Source: Paenibacillus rhizosphaerae (GTDB taxonomy: Bacteria; Bacillota; Bacilli; Paenibacillales; Paenibacillaceae). Taken from it: a stretch of 64,000 nt of DNA. The DNA is taken from assembly GCF_014192015.1 (NCBI RefSeq), contig NZ_JACHXJ010000007.1, forward strand, positions 62,001-126,000, read 5' to 3'. Made by a program: the position numbers and the translations under genes. The notes below the pieces were generated by a model that made no database searches, was not told the DNA's origin, and was given only the letters and a program-made list of their open reading frames with translations. Every line of letters starts with the position of its first letter. Positions within the stretch are counted from its first letter, which is position 1. This document shows, in pieces, positions 24,750-34,351 of this stretch.

Positions 24750-26388
24750 ATGAGTCAACTCATCAGCACTCCGATGTCGGAGAAAGAAAGGGTGTCCGTT
24801 CCGCAGTATTTGATCATATCGCTGCTGACGATTTTTGCGATCGGGCCCCAATACTTCAGCAATCTGGCTTATACGATCAACCAGGTGATCATTCAGAACG
24901 GACTGGATATGAGCTCGAACGATCTGCAGCTGCCGTCCACGCTGTCGAACCTGGCCTTTGCGCTCGGAGTGCCGTTTGGCCCCGTGCTGGCCCGCAGATT
25001 CGGCCTCAAGGCGCACTATCTGACGATGGTGTTTATTTTTTTGTGCGGCTCGTTAATCAACGCCGTATCCACCGATGTCGCCGCTTTGATGATCGGGAAG
25101 GTGATTCAGGGCCTCAGCGCCGGTACGCTGTTTCTGGCGATTTTACCGGTGAGCCTCCGTTCATTTCCGAACAAGATCCGCAACACCTTCCTGTTTATGG
25201 TCATCACGGGCCTGTTTGGGGCCAGTGCCGTCGGAGCCTATTTCGGAGCCGTCTCGCTCAGCCTGGACGCCTGGCGCTGGCTGTACGTGCTGAACATCGT
25301 CTCCGCCATCCTCTGCATGGCCGTCGGCTATTACGGCCTGCCAAAGACGGAGGAGCATCACGGCGAGCACGAGCCATTGGATAAAACGGGAGTGTTTTTG
25401 TTCGTATTGACGATGATTTCGCTGGTGGTTCCACTGTGCAATTTGATGCAAAAGGGATTTACTTCGTATGAGGTTTGGCCGTTTTTGGCCGTCGCCGTCA
25501 TATTGGCGGTCCTGTTCGTCACCGTCGACCTCAGGGCCAAGACGCCGCTCGTCCCTTTCCGTACGCTGAAGGCGCCTAAGCCGATTACGGGCACGATCAT
25601 GGCGATCGCGTCCCATGCGGTGCTCATCTTTGCGATAGCGGGGATCACCGGCTTCCTGAAAAACAACGTCAGCTTGTCGCCGCGATATTTGTCCCACTTC
25701 TTCCTGTGGTTCTTCGTCGGCATTCTGATCACGGCCATTTCTGAAAACCCTGCTGTATGACCGGCTTGGCGCCGGGGTCCTGGGCTTCATCGGATCGCTG
25801 GCCATCATTTATGTCTGCCTCAGCTGGCGGAACCTGGTGCCGGCGGTAACCCTGCCTAAGCTTTACTTTCAGGCCGCCTGCCTTGGCGGCGGCGTTAGTA
25901 TGGCCCTGGTCAGCGGCGCGCTCGGCACCGCCCTCGCGGGGGATATTCACAAAGCTTCCATGCGTTCCACGACGCTGCATACGATGCGGAATATCGTCGG
26001 CGCGGTGCTTTCTCCGCTGCTGGGCTGGTATTTGAGCCGGGAGAACGCCATCAATTATGAGCATATCCGCTCCCATCTGGGTGAGTTTGATGCCGAAACG
26101 AAGCTGGAGCTGGCGCAGATGACCCGGAAGCTGATGGGATCGGGGATGACGGCGGCTCAGGCGCAGAGCACCGCATCATATGAGCTGATCGCCAATACGA
26201 AGAGGGCGGCGATCCTCGGAGCGTATCATCACTTGTTTACGATGATGCTGGTTCTTGCGGTCATTATTTTGCTGGCGTCGATCGGAAAAATCGTGACAGG
26301 CAAAGGCATTTCGCTTGTGCAAAAGCCGAAGAAGCCGCTGGCCCTGCCGGGTCCCAAGGAAAGAGTCACAACGGAATCCCATTCTTAA
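24750..26388 (+). pseudogene. MFS multidrug transporter, interrupted by a frameshift
   Basis: EmrB/DHA2-like drug:proton antiporter of about 545 residues if intact. ATG 24750 has a perfect AAGGAGG upstream. The first frame runs to a stop at 25760, ending in unrelated residues after GILITAI. Removing one T from the run at 25738-25740 restores LKTLLYDRLGAGVLGFIGSL and joins smoothly to the second frame, which continues to 26388 with further membrane helices. This is a single-base insertion, so either a recent inactivation or a sequencing error in a short homopolymer. The adjacent HlyD gene begins 43 bases later and would provide the membrane fusion subunit of the same pump. Confidence 0.8.
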
Positions 26389-26431
26389 TATGAATTCAGA
26401 AACTGAAGCGATATGGAGGAGAACAGTCAAG

Positions 26432-27064
26432 ATGAACATACGTTTAATCATCGGAAACATTGTGGGCGTGCTGGTTGTGTTTATACTGATCGCAGCCGGC
26501 GCCTACGTTTATTACCAAAATGAAAACTACATCAAAACAAGCGACGCTGTCGTGTCTGCGGATATGATGCCCGTCGTATCCACATACAGCGGCGTGCTGA
26601 CCGACTGGCATGTCAAGACCGGGACGGACGTGACCGATAAGGACGTCGTCGGCACCGTATCCGACGGAACGAAGGCCGTACCGGTCAGCACCCGGATGAA
26701 CGGTAAAATCATCAAAAGCGATGCGCGGAAGAACGAGCTGGTTCAGGCGGGACAGGTGCTCGCACAGGAAGCCGACATGGATCACATGTATATCATCGCC
26801 AACATCAAGGAGAAGAACCTGAAGGACCTGAAGGTCGGCCAAAGCGTCGATATTAACGTGGACGGGGACTCGGGCAAAACGTTCAGCGGAACAGTCGACG
26901 AAATCGGCTATGCGACGACTTCGGTGTTTTCGGTGCTTCCGCAGCAAAGCTCAACCGGCAGCTACACCAAGGTCACCCAGAAGGTGCCGGTCAAAATTTC
27001 GATCAACCAGCCTTCGGATAAAGTGCTTCCAGGCATGAACGCCGAAGTGAAAATTTCTTTGTAA
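26432..27064 (+). CDS. HlyD/EmrA-type membrane fusion protein
   Basis: 210 residues with one N-terminal membrane helix (about 8-30), then a biotin-lipoyl-like half (VVSADMMPVVSTYSGVL... and VSTRMNGKIIKSDARKNELVQAGQVLA) and a beta-barrel domain ending in LPGMNAEVKISL. It lacks the long coiled-coil hairpin of Gram-negative EmrA, as is usual in Gram-positive bacteria. GGAGGAGA (26416-26423) supports ATG 26432; another in-frame ATG at 26390 has no ribosome site. It partners the frameshifted MFS pump directly upstream. Confidence 0.9.
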   Translation: MNIRLIIGNIVGVLVVFILIAAGAYVYYQNENYIKTSDAVVSADMMPVVSTYSGVLTDWHVKTGTDVTDKDVVGTVSDGTKAVPVSTRMNGKIIKSDARKNELVQAGQVLAQEADMDHMYIIANIKEKNLKDLKVGQSVDINVDGDSGKTFSGTVDEIGYATTSVFSVLPQQSSTGSYTKVTQKVPVKISINQPSDKVLPGMNAEVKISL

Positions 27065-27190
27065 TCTATTGAAGTTGTAAAATATAAGTTATAAAATTTG
27101 AAAGCTTTTACGACCGCATCGCTTCTTCGAAATCATTTTTACTCCCTTGCTTGCATCGTATATTTTTGTCCAACTTATATAGATTTCTGT

Positions 27191-27238
27191 AAAGGGGTAC
27201 CTGCCCGCCATTGATGGATTGGCGGTGGGTGCCCTTTT
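27191..27238 (+). terminator. Probable terminator of the efflux operon
   Basis: AAAGGG-x-ACC and CCGCC pair with GGCGG, GGT and CCCTTTT around an 11-base loop. It lies about 130 bases beyond the HlyD stop. The rest of the 27065-27405 gap shows nothing else that I can identify. Confidence 0.55.
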
Positions 27239-27405
27239 GGCTGTCCCTTGCCGCCACCCCTTCAAGACGGGAAGTGAGCTGGACTGAACGCAATCGGAAT
27301 CTGCGGGTGGAAGCCGCAAGGCAAAACAAGGTATGATAGAAGGAATGAATTATCCGTGGATCATCCGTGAAGAAGACATTCCAACTTAGTTAAGGTGTTG
27401 ATGGT

Positions 27406-27987
27406 ATGAAAAATTGTCTGGTCACCGGATACCGGGCGCATGAGCTGAATATCTTCGGCCAGAAGCATCCGGGCATTCCGTATATTAAGCAGGCGATCAC
27501 CGCCAAGCTGATTCCGCTCCTGGAAGAAGGGCTGGAGTGGGTCATCACCCCGGGACAGTACGGCGTGGACCTGTGGGGGATCGAAGCGGCAATTGCGCTG
27601 AGAGAGCAGTATCCAGAGCTCAAATGCTCGATCATTTCAGCCTTTGCCAGCCCGGAAGAGAAGTGGAAGGAGGATAAACAGGAGTATTACCGGCAAATCC
27701 TCAGAGAGATCGACTATTACGGCGTCGTCAGCAATCAGCCTTACAGCGGCCCGTGGCAGTTTGCGGCCAGGGATGATCTGCTGTTCCGGAAGACGGACGG
27801 CATCGTGCTCGTGTATGACGAGGATGCGGGCGAGGGCACAGGCAGATTTTATAAGGAGAGAGCCTTGAAGAAGCAGCAGGAAGAGGGCTACGAGTATATT
27901 AACATCAGCTCTGAAGATATCCAGTCCATGGTGGGCGAGGCCGTTCATGACATGGATTCCGAAGTGGACAGCTTCTTTGGGGAATGA
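27406..27987 (+). CDS. ypsA: YpsA family protein (DUF1273, SLOG superfamily)
   Basis: 193 residues. The N-terminal CLVTGYRAHELNIFG and the central ITPGQYGVDLWGIEAA are typical of YpsA/UPF0398 proteins, whose Rossmann-like SLOG fold is thought to bind a nucleotide-derived ligand. In Firmicutes YpsA has been linked to cell division, often beside gpsB; gpsB is not next to it here. The C-terminus is extended by an acidic tail (EAVHDMDSEVDSFFGE). AAGGTG precedes the ATG. Confidence 0.88.
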   Translation: MKNCLVTGYRAHELNIFGQKHPGIPYIKQAITAKLIPLLEEGLEWVITPGQYGVDLWGIEAAIALREQYPELKCSIISAFASPEEKWKEDKQEYYRQILREIDYYGVVSNQPYSGPWQFAARDDLLFRKTDGIVLVYDEDAGEGTGRFYKERALKKQQEEGYEYINISSEDIQSMVGEAVHDMDSEVDSFFGE

Positions 27988-28052
27988 GACAATATAGTCA
28001 TCGTGAGTATTCACAAAGACAGAACTGACATGTTAGGAGAGGAAGCGAGAAG

Positions 28053-29039
28053 ATGATACGATTCGGGGTAATCGGAACCAACTGGATTACGGAGCGGTTT
28101 CTGCAGGCTGCCGCGGAGAATGACCAGTTTCAGCTTGCCGCAGTATATTCCCGGACCTTGGAAAAGGGAGAGGCTTTTGCCGCGGAGCACGGATCTCCGC
28201 GGGTATTCACGGATCTCGAGGCGATGCTCACGGGCGGGGTAGTGGATGCAGTCTACATCGCCAGCCCGAACTCATTTCACGCGGACCAGGCGATCCGGTG
28301 TATGAACCACGGGAAGCATGTGCTGTGCGAGAAGCCGATCGCTTCGAACAGCGCCGAACTGAAGCGGATGATCGAGGCGGCCCGCAGCAATGACGTGCTG
28401 CTGATGGAAGCGATGAAATCCACGCTGATGCCGAACTTCAGAATCATGAAGGACAACCTGTACAAAATCGGTCAGATCCGGCGGTATTTTGCCAGCTATT
28501 GCCAATACTCCTCGCGCTATGACGCATTTAAATCGGGGACGGTGCTGAACGCCTTCAATCCCGAGTTTTCCAACGGTTCACTCATGGATTTGGGCATTTA
28601 CTGCATCTATCCGATGGTTTCGCTCTTCGGCCGGCCTGAATACGTGAAGGCGACTGGCATCATGCTGTCCTCGGGCGTGGATGGGGAAGGCAGCATGGTG
28701 CTGCGCTATCCGGAGATGGACGCGGTCATCATGTATTCGAAAATATCCGACTCCTTCCTGCCCGCCGAAATTCAGGGTGAGAACGGAACGATGGTCATCG
28801 ATCGGATCAACCAGCCTTACGAAGTGAAAATCCAGTACAGGGACGGCACGGTGGAGGACCTCACCCAGCTGCAGACCCATGAATCGATGTACTACGAGCT
28901 GGACGAGTTTATCCGGCTGATCGAACGCGGCAAACGCGACAGCAAGATCAATTCTTTGGAGAGCTCCTTCATCGTGGCGGAAATTATGGAGGATGCGAGA
29001 CGCCAGATCGGTCTCAAGTATGCGGCGGACGTATGGTAA
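28053..29039 (+). CDS. Gfo/Idh/MocA family oxidoreductase
   Basis: 328-residue NAD(P)-dependent sugar or cyclitol dehydrogenase. The Rossmann fold starts FGVIGTNWITERF, the conserved CEKPIAS places the catalytic lysine at about 94, and GSLMDLGIYCIYP belongs to the C-terminal domain around the active-site Asp/Tyr. GGAGAGG lies upstream. The exact substrate cannot be assigned. The next gene overlaps its stop codon, indicating translational coupling. Confidence 0.9.
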   Translation: MIRFGVIGTNWITERFLQAAAENDQFQLAAVYSRTLEKGEAFAAEHGSPRVFTDLEAMLTGGVVDAVYIASPNSFHADQAIRCMNHGKHVLCEKPIASNSAELKRMIEAARSNDVLLMEAMKSTLMPNFRIMKDNLYKIGQIRRYFASYCQYSSRYDAFKSGTVLNAFNPEFSNGSLMDLGIYCIYPMVSLFGRPEYVKATGIMLSSGVDGEGSMVLRYPEMDAVIMYSKISDSFLPAEIQGENGTMVIDRINQPYEVKIQYRDGTVEDLTQLQTHESMYYELDEFIRLIERGKRDSKINSLESSFIVAEIMEDARRQIGLKYAADVW

Positions 29040-29563
29040 TGTTTGATCCGAGCATTTTCGACAACCTGAAGGTGGCGGTGGAGAACCAGGTCTACGACCT
29101 GGACAACCTGGACGGTGCGGTTCGCGTAACCGGCCGCGACGACCGGATGGAAATGTCGGTCATGTCGAGGGAATTCGCCATTCGGTTCGTGCGCAGCGGG
29201 AATGAAGCGGTGACCGCGGAGATCGGCCTTGCCGCCTCGCTGGCCGATTTGGCCGCGGAGCTGCTCGAACGGAAGGAGGCACAGCCAGGGTGCACAGTCC
29301 GCGTCCGCTTTTATATGGAGGTCGGTCCACAGGGCGAGGAATGTGCCGCTATCCAGCGCCTGCTGGAGCAGCTGTGGCCGGAGCAGTCGGTGTCCCAGAC
29401 GCTCAGCTGGCGTTATGGCGATGAAACGAAACGCTTGTCGAATACGGCGGAAATCCGGTTTGACCGTAGGATCGACGAGGAACAGATGGAGGATCTGCCG
29501 GGGTTGCTGGAGCATGTCGTCCGATCCCTTGACGAGCTGGCCGCGCAGATGAAATCCGAATAG
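29039..29563 (+). CDS. Unknown protein coupled to the Gfo/Idh/MocA gene
   Basis: 174 residues from ATG 29039, which overlaps the preceding stop as TAATG; ATG 29033 would add two residues. I do not recognise the family. The protein is soluble, acidic and mixed alpha/beta, with a variable middle (GRDDRMEMSVMS) and a C-terminal helix (LLEHVVRSLDELAAQ). No cysteines occur in metal-binding pairs, and there are no signal or membrane segments. The coupling to the oxidoreductase suggests a related role. A clear terminator follows. Confidence 0.75.
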   Translation: MFDPSIFDNLKVAVENQVYDLDNLDGAVRVTGRDDRMEMSVMSREFAIRFVRSGNEAVTAEIGLAASLADLAAELLERKEAQPGCTVRVRFYMEVGPQGEECAAIQRLLEQLWPEQSVSQTLSWRYGDETKRLSNTAEIRFDRRIDEEQMEDLPGLLEHVVRSLDELAAQMKSE

Positions 29564-29571
29564 ACACGAGG

Positions 29572-29598
29572 AAAGCCTGCAGAGCTGCAGGCTTTTTC
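29572..29598 (+). terminator. Terminator of the oxidoreductase unit
   Basis: AAAGCCTGC, six-base loop, GCAGGCTTT then TTCTTTT: a compact 9-bp stem with a U-tract. Confidence 0.85.
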
Positions 29599-29851
29599 TT
29601 TTGCCGGTTCATCATTATGTTCGCTATACCGTGCCTTCCGGCAAAGGTTGGAACTATAAATTTGGCCACATTTCTGTCATAATTATCGTTATAGAGGTTT
29701 CAAAATCGTCAATTTTGTTTATATTTCTTTATAAGCATGCTTATGCTTATTTTGTTGTGTCAGTGATTGGATTACAGATCCTTTAGGATATAAACATGAT
29801 GGAGAGAAGATACAATAACCAGGCTGTACTACCATGGGCAGGAGGCGCAAA

Positions 29852-31780
29852 ATGAACAGAGTACAGAATGAGGAGTATTCCTACTTACAGCATGTGTACC
29901 GCAATGCTCCTTTTGGTGTTGCCGTGATTACCGTCCGGGGAGAATGGGTTCAAGCAAACCCGGCGCTCACCCGCATTCTGGGATATTCCTGGGAGGAGCT
30001 TCAGAAACAGCGGTTCGAAAGGCTGATTTACCGCGAGGATCTGGAAACCAATTTGAGCCAGGTGAAGACGCTTATTCAAAACTATCCCGAGCAGACTTCC
30101 GTCGAAATCGAAGGCCGCTACATCCGGAAGGATGAGAGAACCGTGTGGGCGGCCGTGCATATTTCCATTATGCCGGACGCGGAGGGAAATCCAGGACATT
30201 ACATCGTCGTCTTGAACGATATTTCCCATACCAAGGCTGCGGAGCAGAAGCTCCAGGAGACCGTTGAGCGGTATACCTCCCTAAAAAGATATAACCACGA
30301 CGCGATCATTTCACTCGATTTAAATGGAAATATCTTGAATGCCAATACCCGAGCCGAGCAGATGACCGGCTGCAAGGTCAGCGAGATGGCGGGCAGGAGC
30401 ATTGCGCGCTTTATCGGGGAACGGAACCTGCAGCGGGTGTTGAAGGAAGCGCTGAACAACCCGGCCGTAGAGCGGGATATCAAGACGCTCCGGCATAAGG
30501 ACGGCCACATGGTGGAGGTCATCACGACGCTGGCACCCATCATCATTAACAACAAAAATGTGGGCTTCTATATCATTGCCAAGGATTTCACCGAGCAGCG
30601 GCAGCTCATTATGGCCAAGGAACTGGCGGAAAGTACAAATAAAGCGAAAAGCGAGTTTCTGGCGATGATGAGCCACGAGATCCGGACGCCGATGAATGGT
30701 GTTATCGGAATGACGGATTTGCTGGAGACGACGACGGATCTCGACGATGAGCAGAAGGAATATATCGAGATTATCCGCAAGAGCGGTGAAACGCTGCTGG
30801 CCATCATCAATGATATTCTGGATTTTTCCAAGGTGGAAGCCGGTATGACGGATCTGCAGGAGGATCTGTTCGATCTGAAGCAGTGCATCCAGGAAACGTT
30901 CGATATGGTGTCCGCCAAGGCGAGCGCCAAGCAGCTGGAGATGTCTTTTACCGTCGAGGATGACATTCCGGAGATGCTCTTCGGGGATCCCAAGCGGCTC
31001 AAGCAGGTTCTGATGAACCTTGTGGGCAATGCGGTGAAGTTTACGCTTCATGGAGGGATTACGGTCGGCGTGCGGAAGGTGTTCGAGGAGGACGAGCTGA
31101 TCGATCTGGAATTCAAGGTTTCGGATACGGGCATCGGCATTCCGGATAACAAGCTGGAAGCGATTTTCGAACCGTTCTCCCAGGTGGACAATTTCATGAC
31201 CCGCAATTATGAAGGAACCGGGCTGGGGCTGGCCATCAGCAAGAAGCTCGTGAACGTCATGGGCGGCAATATATGGGTAGAGAAAAAGGAAGGACCCGGA
31301 ACGACCTTTGTGTTTACGGTCCTTCTCAAAAACCGGCAGGAGCCTGAGCATGCCAAGCGCTGCGAACCAAAGGAATCGTCGGACGCCGATCCGCTCAACA
31401 TTCTGATCGCGGAGGACAATGAGATCAACCAGATCGTGCTGCGCAAAATGCTGGAGAAGCAGGGTCATGCGGTGACCGTCGTCACCAACGGCCACGATGT
31501 GCTGCGGGCGGCGGAGAATACGACGTATGACATCATCTTCATGGACGTCCAGATGCCTGGTATGAACGGTCTGGAGACAACCCGCAAGCTCCGGGCGACG
31601 CTGCCGAAGGACAGCTGTCCGATGATTGTAGCGGTCACGGCCAACGCTCTGAAGGAGGACCGGGATATCTGCCTTGGGGCCGGGATGGACGAATACATCA
31701 GCAAGCCGGTCAAAAGCCAGCCTGTTCTCGCCGTACTGGAGCAGGTCATTCGGAAGCGGAAGGTTGGCAGCCGGCAGTAA
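29852..31780 (+). CDS. PAS-PAS hybrid sensor histidine kinase
   Basis: 642-residue cytoplasmic signalling protein without membrane helices. Two PAS domains with PAC tails lie at about 8-125 and 130-250. The dimerisation domain has His275 in AMMSHEIRTPMNGVIG, followed by an ATPase domain with N (LMNLVGNAVKFT), G1 (DTGIGIP) and G2 (GTGLGLAI) boxes. A C-terminal receiver carries the phosphoacceptor Asp565 in IIFMDVQMPGMNG and Lys in SKPVKS. GCAGGAGG precedes ATG 29852; the frame is open 18 bases further up. No dedicated output regulator is adjacent, so phosphotransfer goes to a partner elsewhere. The stimulus is unknown. Confidence 0.92.
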   Translation: MNRVQNEEYSYLQHVYRNAPFGVAVITVRGEWVQANPALTRILGYSWEELQKQRFERLIYREDLETNLSQVKTLIQNYPEQTSVEIEGRYIRKDERTVWAAVHISIMPDAEGNPGHYIVVLNDISHTKAAEQKLQETVERYTSLKRYNHDAIISLDLNGNILNANTRAEQMTGCKVSEMAGRSIARFIGERNLQRVLKEALNNPAVERDIKTLRHKDGHMVEVITTLAPIIINNKNVGFYIIAKDFTEQRQLIMAKELAESTNKAKSEFLAMMSHEIRTPMNGVIGMTDLLETTTDLDDEQKEYIEIIRKSGETLLAIINDILDFSKVEAGMTDLQEDLFDLKQCIQETFDMVSAKASAKQLEMSFTVEDDIPEMLFGDPKRLKQVLMNLVGNAVKFTLHGGITVGVRKVFEEDELIDLEFKVSDTGIGIPDNKLEAIFEPFSQVDNFMTRNYEGTGLGLAISKKLVNVMGGNIWVEKKEGPGTTFVFTVLLKNRQEPEHAKRCEPKESSDADPLNILIAEDNEINQIVLRKMLEKQGHAVTVVTNGHDVLRAAENTTYDIIFMDVQMPGMNGLETTRKLRATLPKDSCPMIVAVTANALKEDRDICLGAGMDEYISKPVKSQPVLAVLEQVIRKRKVGSRQ

Positions 31781-31839
31781 CCGCCAGTAACGGAAGGGCG
31801 AAGATGTTCCGCCAATCTAACCCGCTTTACACGGACCCA

Positions 31840-31880
31840 AAAAGACCGGCCATGGAGGGAATCTCCATGGCCGGTCTTTT
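31840..31880. terminator. Bidirectional terminator, histidine kinase and phytase-like genes
   Basis: AAAGACCGGCCATGGAG, five-base loop, CTCCATGGCCGGTCTTTT: a 17-bp perfect stem between convergent genes. Confidence 0.9.
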
Positions 31881-31893
31881 ATAGGTTTGCGCC

Positions 31894-33339
31894 TTATTTT
31901 AAATCGTAGGGAAGCTCGAAGGTCCACAAATCCGTGCCGTTTTCCTTGGCATCCGGATTGGTGACGCCAAAGTCATTGTCGTTGACGATGACCAGCGTAT
32001 GTCCGTTTACGAGCGAGATGCCTTCGATTTTCTCGTTCGGGTATTTGAATTCCACCGCATCAAGCACGGTCCGCTTCAGCGGCGTCATCATGCCGGCTTG
32101 GCGAAGCTCGGCTGGGCTCATCTGCTCCAGCGTTTTGCCGCTTGGCCCCGCTTCGTCATATTTGCCGAGAATGTTGGTCGCATCGGTCAGGTCGACGGCA
32201 TATATCCGTTTAAGCTGGGCGGCATCGCCGGCATTTTTGTCACGCTCGTCGATCAGCAGCGTGTTATCATTGATGACGTTAAGATCAGAAATAACGATAT
32301 CGGATTGCTTCAGGTCCTTGAACTGCCCGGCGTCCTCGGCAAGATAAGCGTATTCCGCCACCGGTTTGAGCGTGGCGAGGTCGATCTTCAGAATACGGAG
32401 TGCCCGCGAGTTATCGACGCTCTTGTCCGGATTCTGCAGCGGGCTCTGCATCGCCATGAACATCCACTTGCCGTCAGGCGAAATGCCGACCGCTTCCGCA
32501 CCGCGGTTCTGGCGGCGGTCCAGATAAACGGCAGGCAGTGTATCCTTCAGCGGCAGTGCTGCCGTGTTCAGCTCGGCGCTGATCCCTTGGGGCGCCAGGC
32601 GCTGCACCAGCGTACCGTCGCGTTTCACCTGGACGAGGTACGGGCCGTACTCGTCGGAAATCCAGAACGTATCGTCCTGTGGATTATAAGCAAGCCCTTC
32701 GACATCAAGTCCATAAGGATCGTAAGAGATGACGTTCTGGGCGGTTGTCTCATAAGGAACCTCGTCCCGGGATTTTAGGTTCGGCAGTCCTGTAATCTTG
32801 CTGCTGCCCGTCACGGGATCTGTGCCGTTGATTTTTAGCGGAATGGTCTCCAGAATGGTGATTTTTCCTTGATCCAGCTGGATTTTATAGATGGACGGCG
32901 TGTAGTTCGGCAGCGGGAACGTCCGGCGAGTCTCGCCGTCGACGTCGATCTCCCCGTTCGGTCCGCGGTCAGCCGTCGTATAGAAGACGTTATCCGGGTC
33001 GCCCGGGATATGCGCCAGCGAGGAGCCGATGCCAAACTTGATGCCCTCCGCCAGATCCGCATGATCCAGCGTGTATTTACCGGTCAGCTTGGGCTTGTCC
33101 GTAAAAGAGGCCGTTTGGCGAACTTCGTCCCAGTCGACATACTTGCCCAGCAGATTGCCGAGATCGCGGATCGGAAAATACAGGTGATCCTGCTGCTCAA
33201 CGGCAGGGACGGACGGCGTAAAAGACTGTCCATTTACGGAATACTTTACATCGGACGGTGCTGCCGATGCGCTCTGAAGCAGGGCTGTGCCCCCCACCGA
33301 TAAGGCCGCGAGCGCGGAGACGAACCATTTTTTTGTCAT
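31894..33339 (-). CDS. Secreted phytase-like esterase with copper-amine-oxidase-like N-domain
   Basis: 481 residues. A signal peptide of about 26 residues ends at ASA-AP. Residues about 32-85 (YSVNGQSFTPSVPAVEQQDHLYFPIRDLGNLL) match the stalk domain named after copper amine oxidase N-termini, common in Paenibacillus exoproteins. The rest is a phytase-like beta-propeller (PF13449 type) with blocks such as YTTADRGPNGE, DVEGLAYNP, WISDEYGPY and GISPDGKWMFMAMQSPL. Expected to be extracellular and to hydrolyse a phosphate ester or other ester; the substrate is not known. It is flanked by a strong shared terminator. Confidence 0.88.
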   Translation of the reverse strand: MTKKWFVSALAALSVGGTALLQSASAAPSDVKYSVNGQSFTPSVPAVEQQDHLYFPIRDLGNLLGKYVDWDEVRQTASFTDKPKLTGKYTLDHADLAEGIKFGIGSSLAHIPGDPDNVFYTTADRGPNGEIDVDGETRRTFPLPNYTPSIYKIQLDQGKITILETIPLKINGTDPVTGSSKITGLPNLKSRDEVPYETTAQNVISYDPYGLDVEGLAYNPQDDTFWISDEYGPYLVQVKRDGTLVQRLAPQGISAELNTAALPLKDTLPAVYLDRRQNRGAEAVGISPDGKWMFMAMQSPLQNPDKSVDNSRALRILKIDLATLKPVAEYAYLAEDAGQFKDLKQSDIVISDLNVINDNTLLIDERDKNAGDAAQLKRIYAVDLTDATNILGKYDEAGPSGKTLEQMSPAELRQAGMMTPLKRTVLDAVEFKYPNEKIEGISLVNGHTLVIVNDNDFGVTNPDAKENGTDLWTFELPYDLK

Positions 33340-33576
33340 CGTAATGAACCCCTTCCCGAAGGATATATATAAACAGCTATCTGCTTCAGTGTACGCTTAC
33401 AGTGTTAACGGATCATTATCGGAACGTCACCGCAGGGTAAAACAGGGTCGATTGTCCATCTTGACGCTGCCTTGGAGGAGCCTGGGGGATTAGCCGGGTT
33501 AGAAATCGCTGCCCGTTTTTTGCTACAATAGTACACAGGACAGGAAAAAGCATTTAAAGAGAGTGGGGATTGAGAT

Positions 33577-34170
33577 ATGAACATATCGGAAGCGATCCGC
33601 TCCAGACGGAGCATCGGGAAAGTGACGCAGGAGGATGTGCCTGCCGCTTCCATTGAGCAAATTCTGGAGGCGGGCACCTGGGCGCCGAACCACCGGATGA
33701 CCGAGCCATGGCGCTTCTTTGTCCTTCGCGGGGAAGGAAGGGATCTGCTCGGTAACGCATTGGCGGAAATTGCTGTGGAGCAGGCGGGCGGACCGGGCTC
33801 CCCGGAAGCCGAAGCGGCGGCGGAATCCGCCCGGCAGAAGCCGATGCGCGCCCCGGTTGTCATCGCCGTGACGGTCACGCCGAAGGATCACCCCAAGGTG
33901 ATTGAGCTGGAGGAATACGGAGCGGTGTTCGCGGCGATCCAGAATATGCTGCTGGAAGCGCATGCCCTGGGCCTCGGAGCGATCTGGAGAACCGGTGAGC
34001 CTACATACCATGCCAAGATGAACGAGCATTTCGGTCTTGGCGCGAACGACAAGGTACTCGGCTTTATTTATCTGGGCGTTCCGGCTGAAGGACAGGCGCC
34101 TCAAGGCAAACGCACGCCTTACCAGGACTTGACCGTCTGGGTGGACCGTGCGGATGCATTAAAGAAATAG
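33577..34170 (+). CDS. Nitroreductase family protein
   Basis: 197-residue FMN-binding oxidoreductase. The N-terminal AIRSRRSIGKV is the phosphate-binding arginine/serine patch, AGTWAPNHRMTEPWRFFVL follows, and GLGAIWRTGE and LGFIYLGVP are typical of the YdjA-like branch. Active as a homodimer in the family. GAGTGGGGA lies upstream. Natural substrates of this branch are uncertain. It stands alone with its own terminator. Confidence 0.9.
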   Translation: MNISEAIRSRRSIGKVTQEDVPAASIEQILEAGTWAPNHRMTEPWRFFVLRGEGRDLLGNALAEIAVEQAGGPGSPEAEAAAESARQKPMRAPVVIAVTVTPKDHPKVIELEEYGAVFAAIQNMLLEAHALGLGAIWRTGEPTYHAKMNEHFGLGANDKVLGFIYLGVPAEGQAPQGKRTPYQDLTVWVDRADALKK

Positions 34171-34211
34171 AGAGTGGCCGAATAACCCGGCGGCTCTTAT
34201 GCGGGAAGCAG

Positions 34212-34241
34212 AGCCTGCGCGCAAAGCGCGGGCTTTTTTTC
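34212..34241 (+). terminator. Terminator after the nitroreductase gene
   Basis: AGCCTGCGC, five-base loop, GCGCGGGCT and seven T: a 9-bp stem with one mismatch. Confidence 0.85.
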
Positions 34242-34351
34242 GTGAAACGGGAAGGGAAAGACGTCAGGGGGATGTTCCTTGAATTGAATTTCACCGCTTT
34301 ACTTGACAACAGGGCGGTGATTGTACAAAGCTAAGGGCAGAGAGGAGGCTT

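Noticed and set aside
27065..27405. RNase P RNA gene near ypsA, as in B. subtilis
   Set aside because: None of the conserved RNase P cores is visible and the gap is too short; only a terminator-like hairpin is present.
34318..34330. TTGTACAAAG before the GH78-like gene as an AraR box
   Set aside because: Only half of the GTACGTAC core is present and no second half-site is found.
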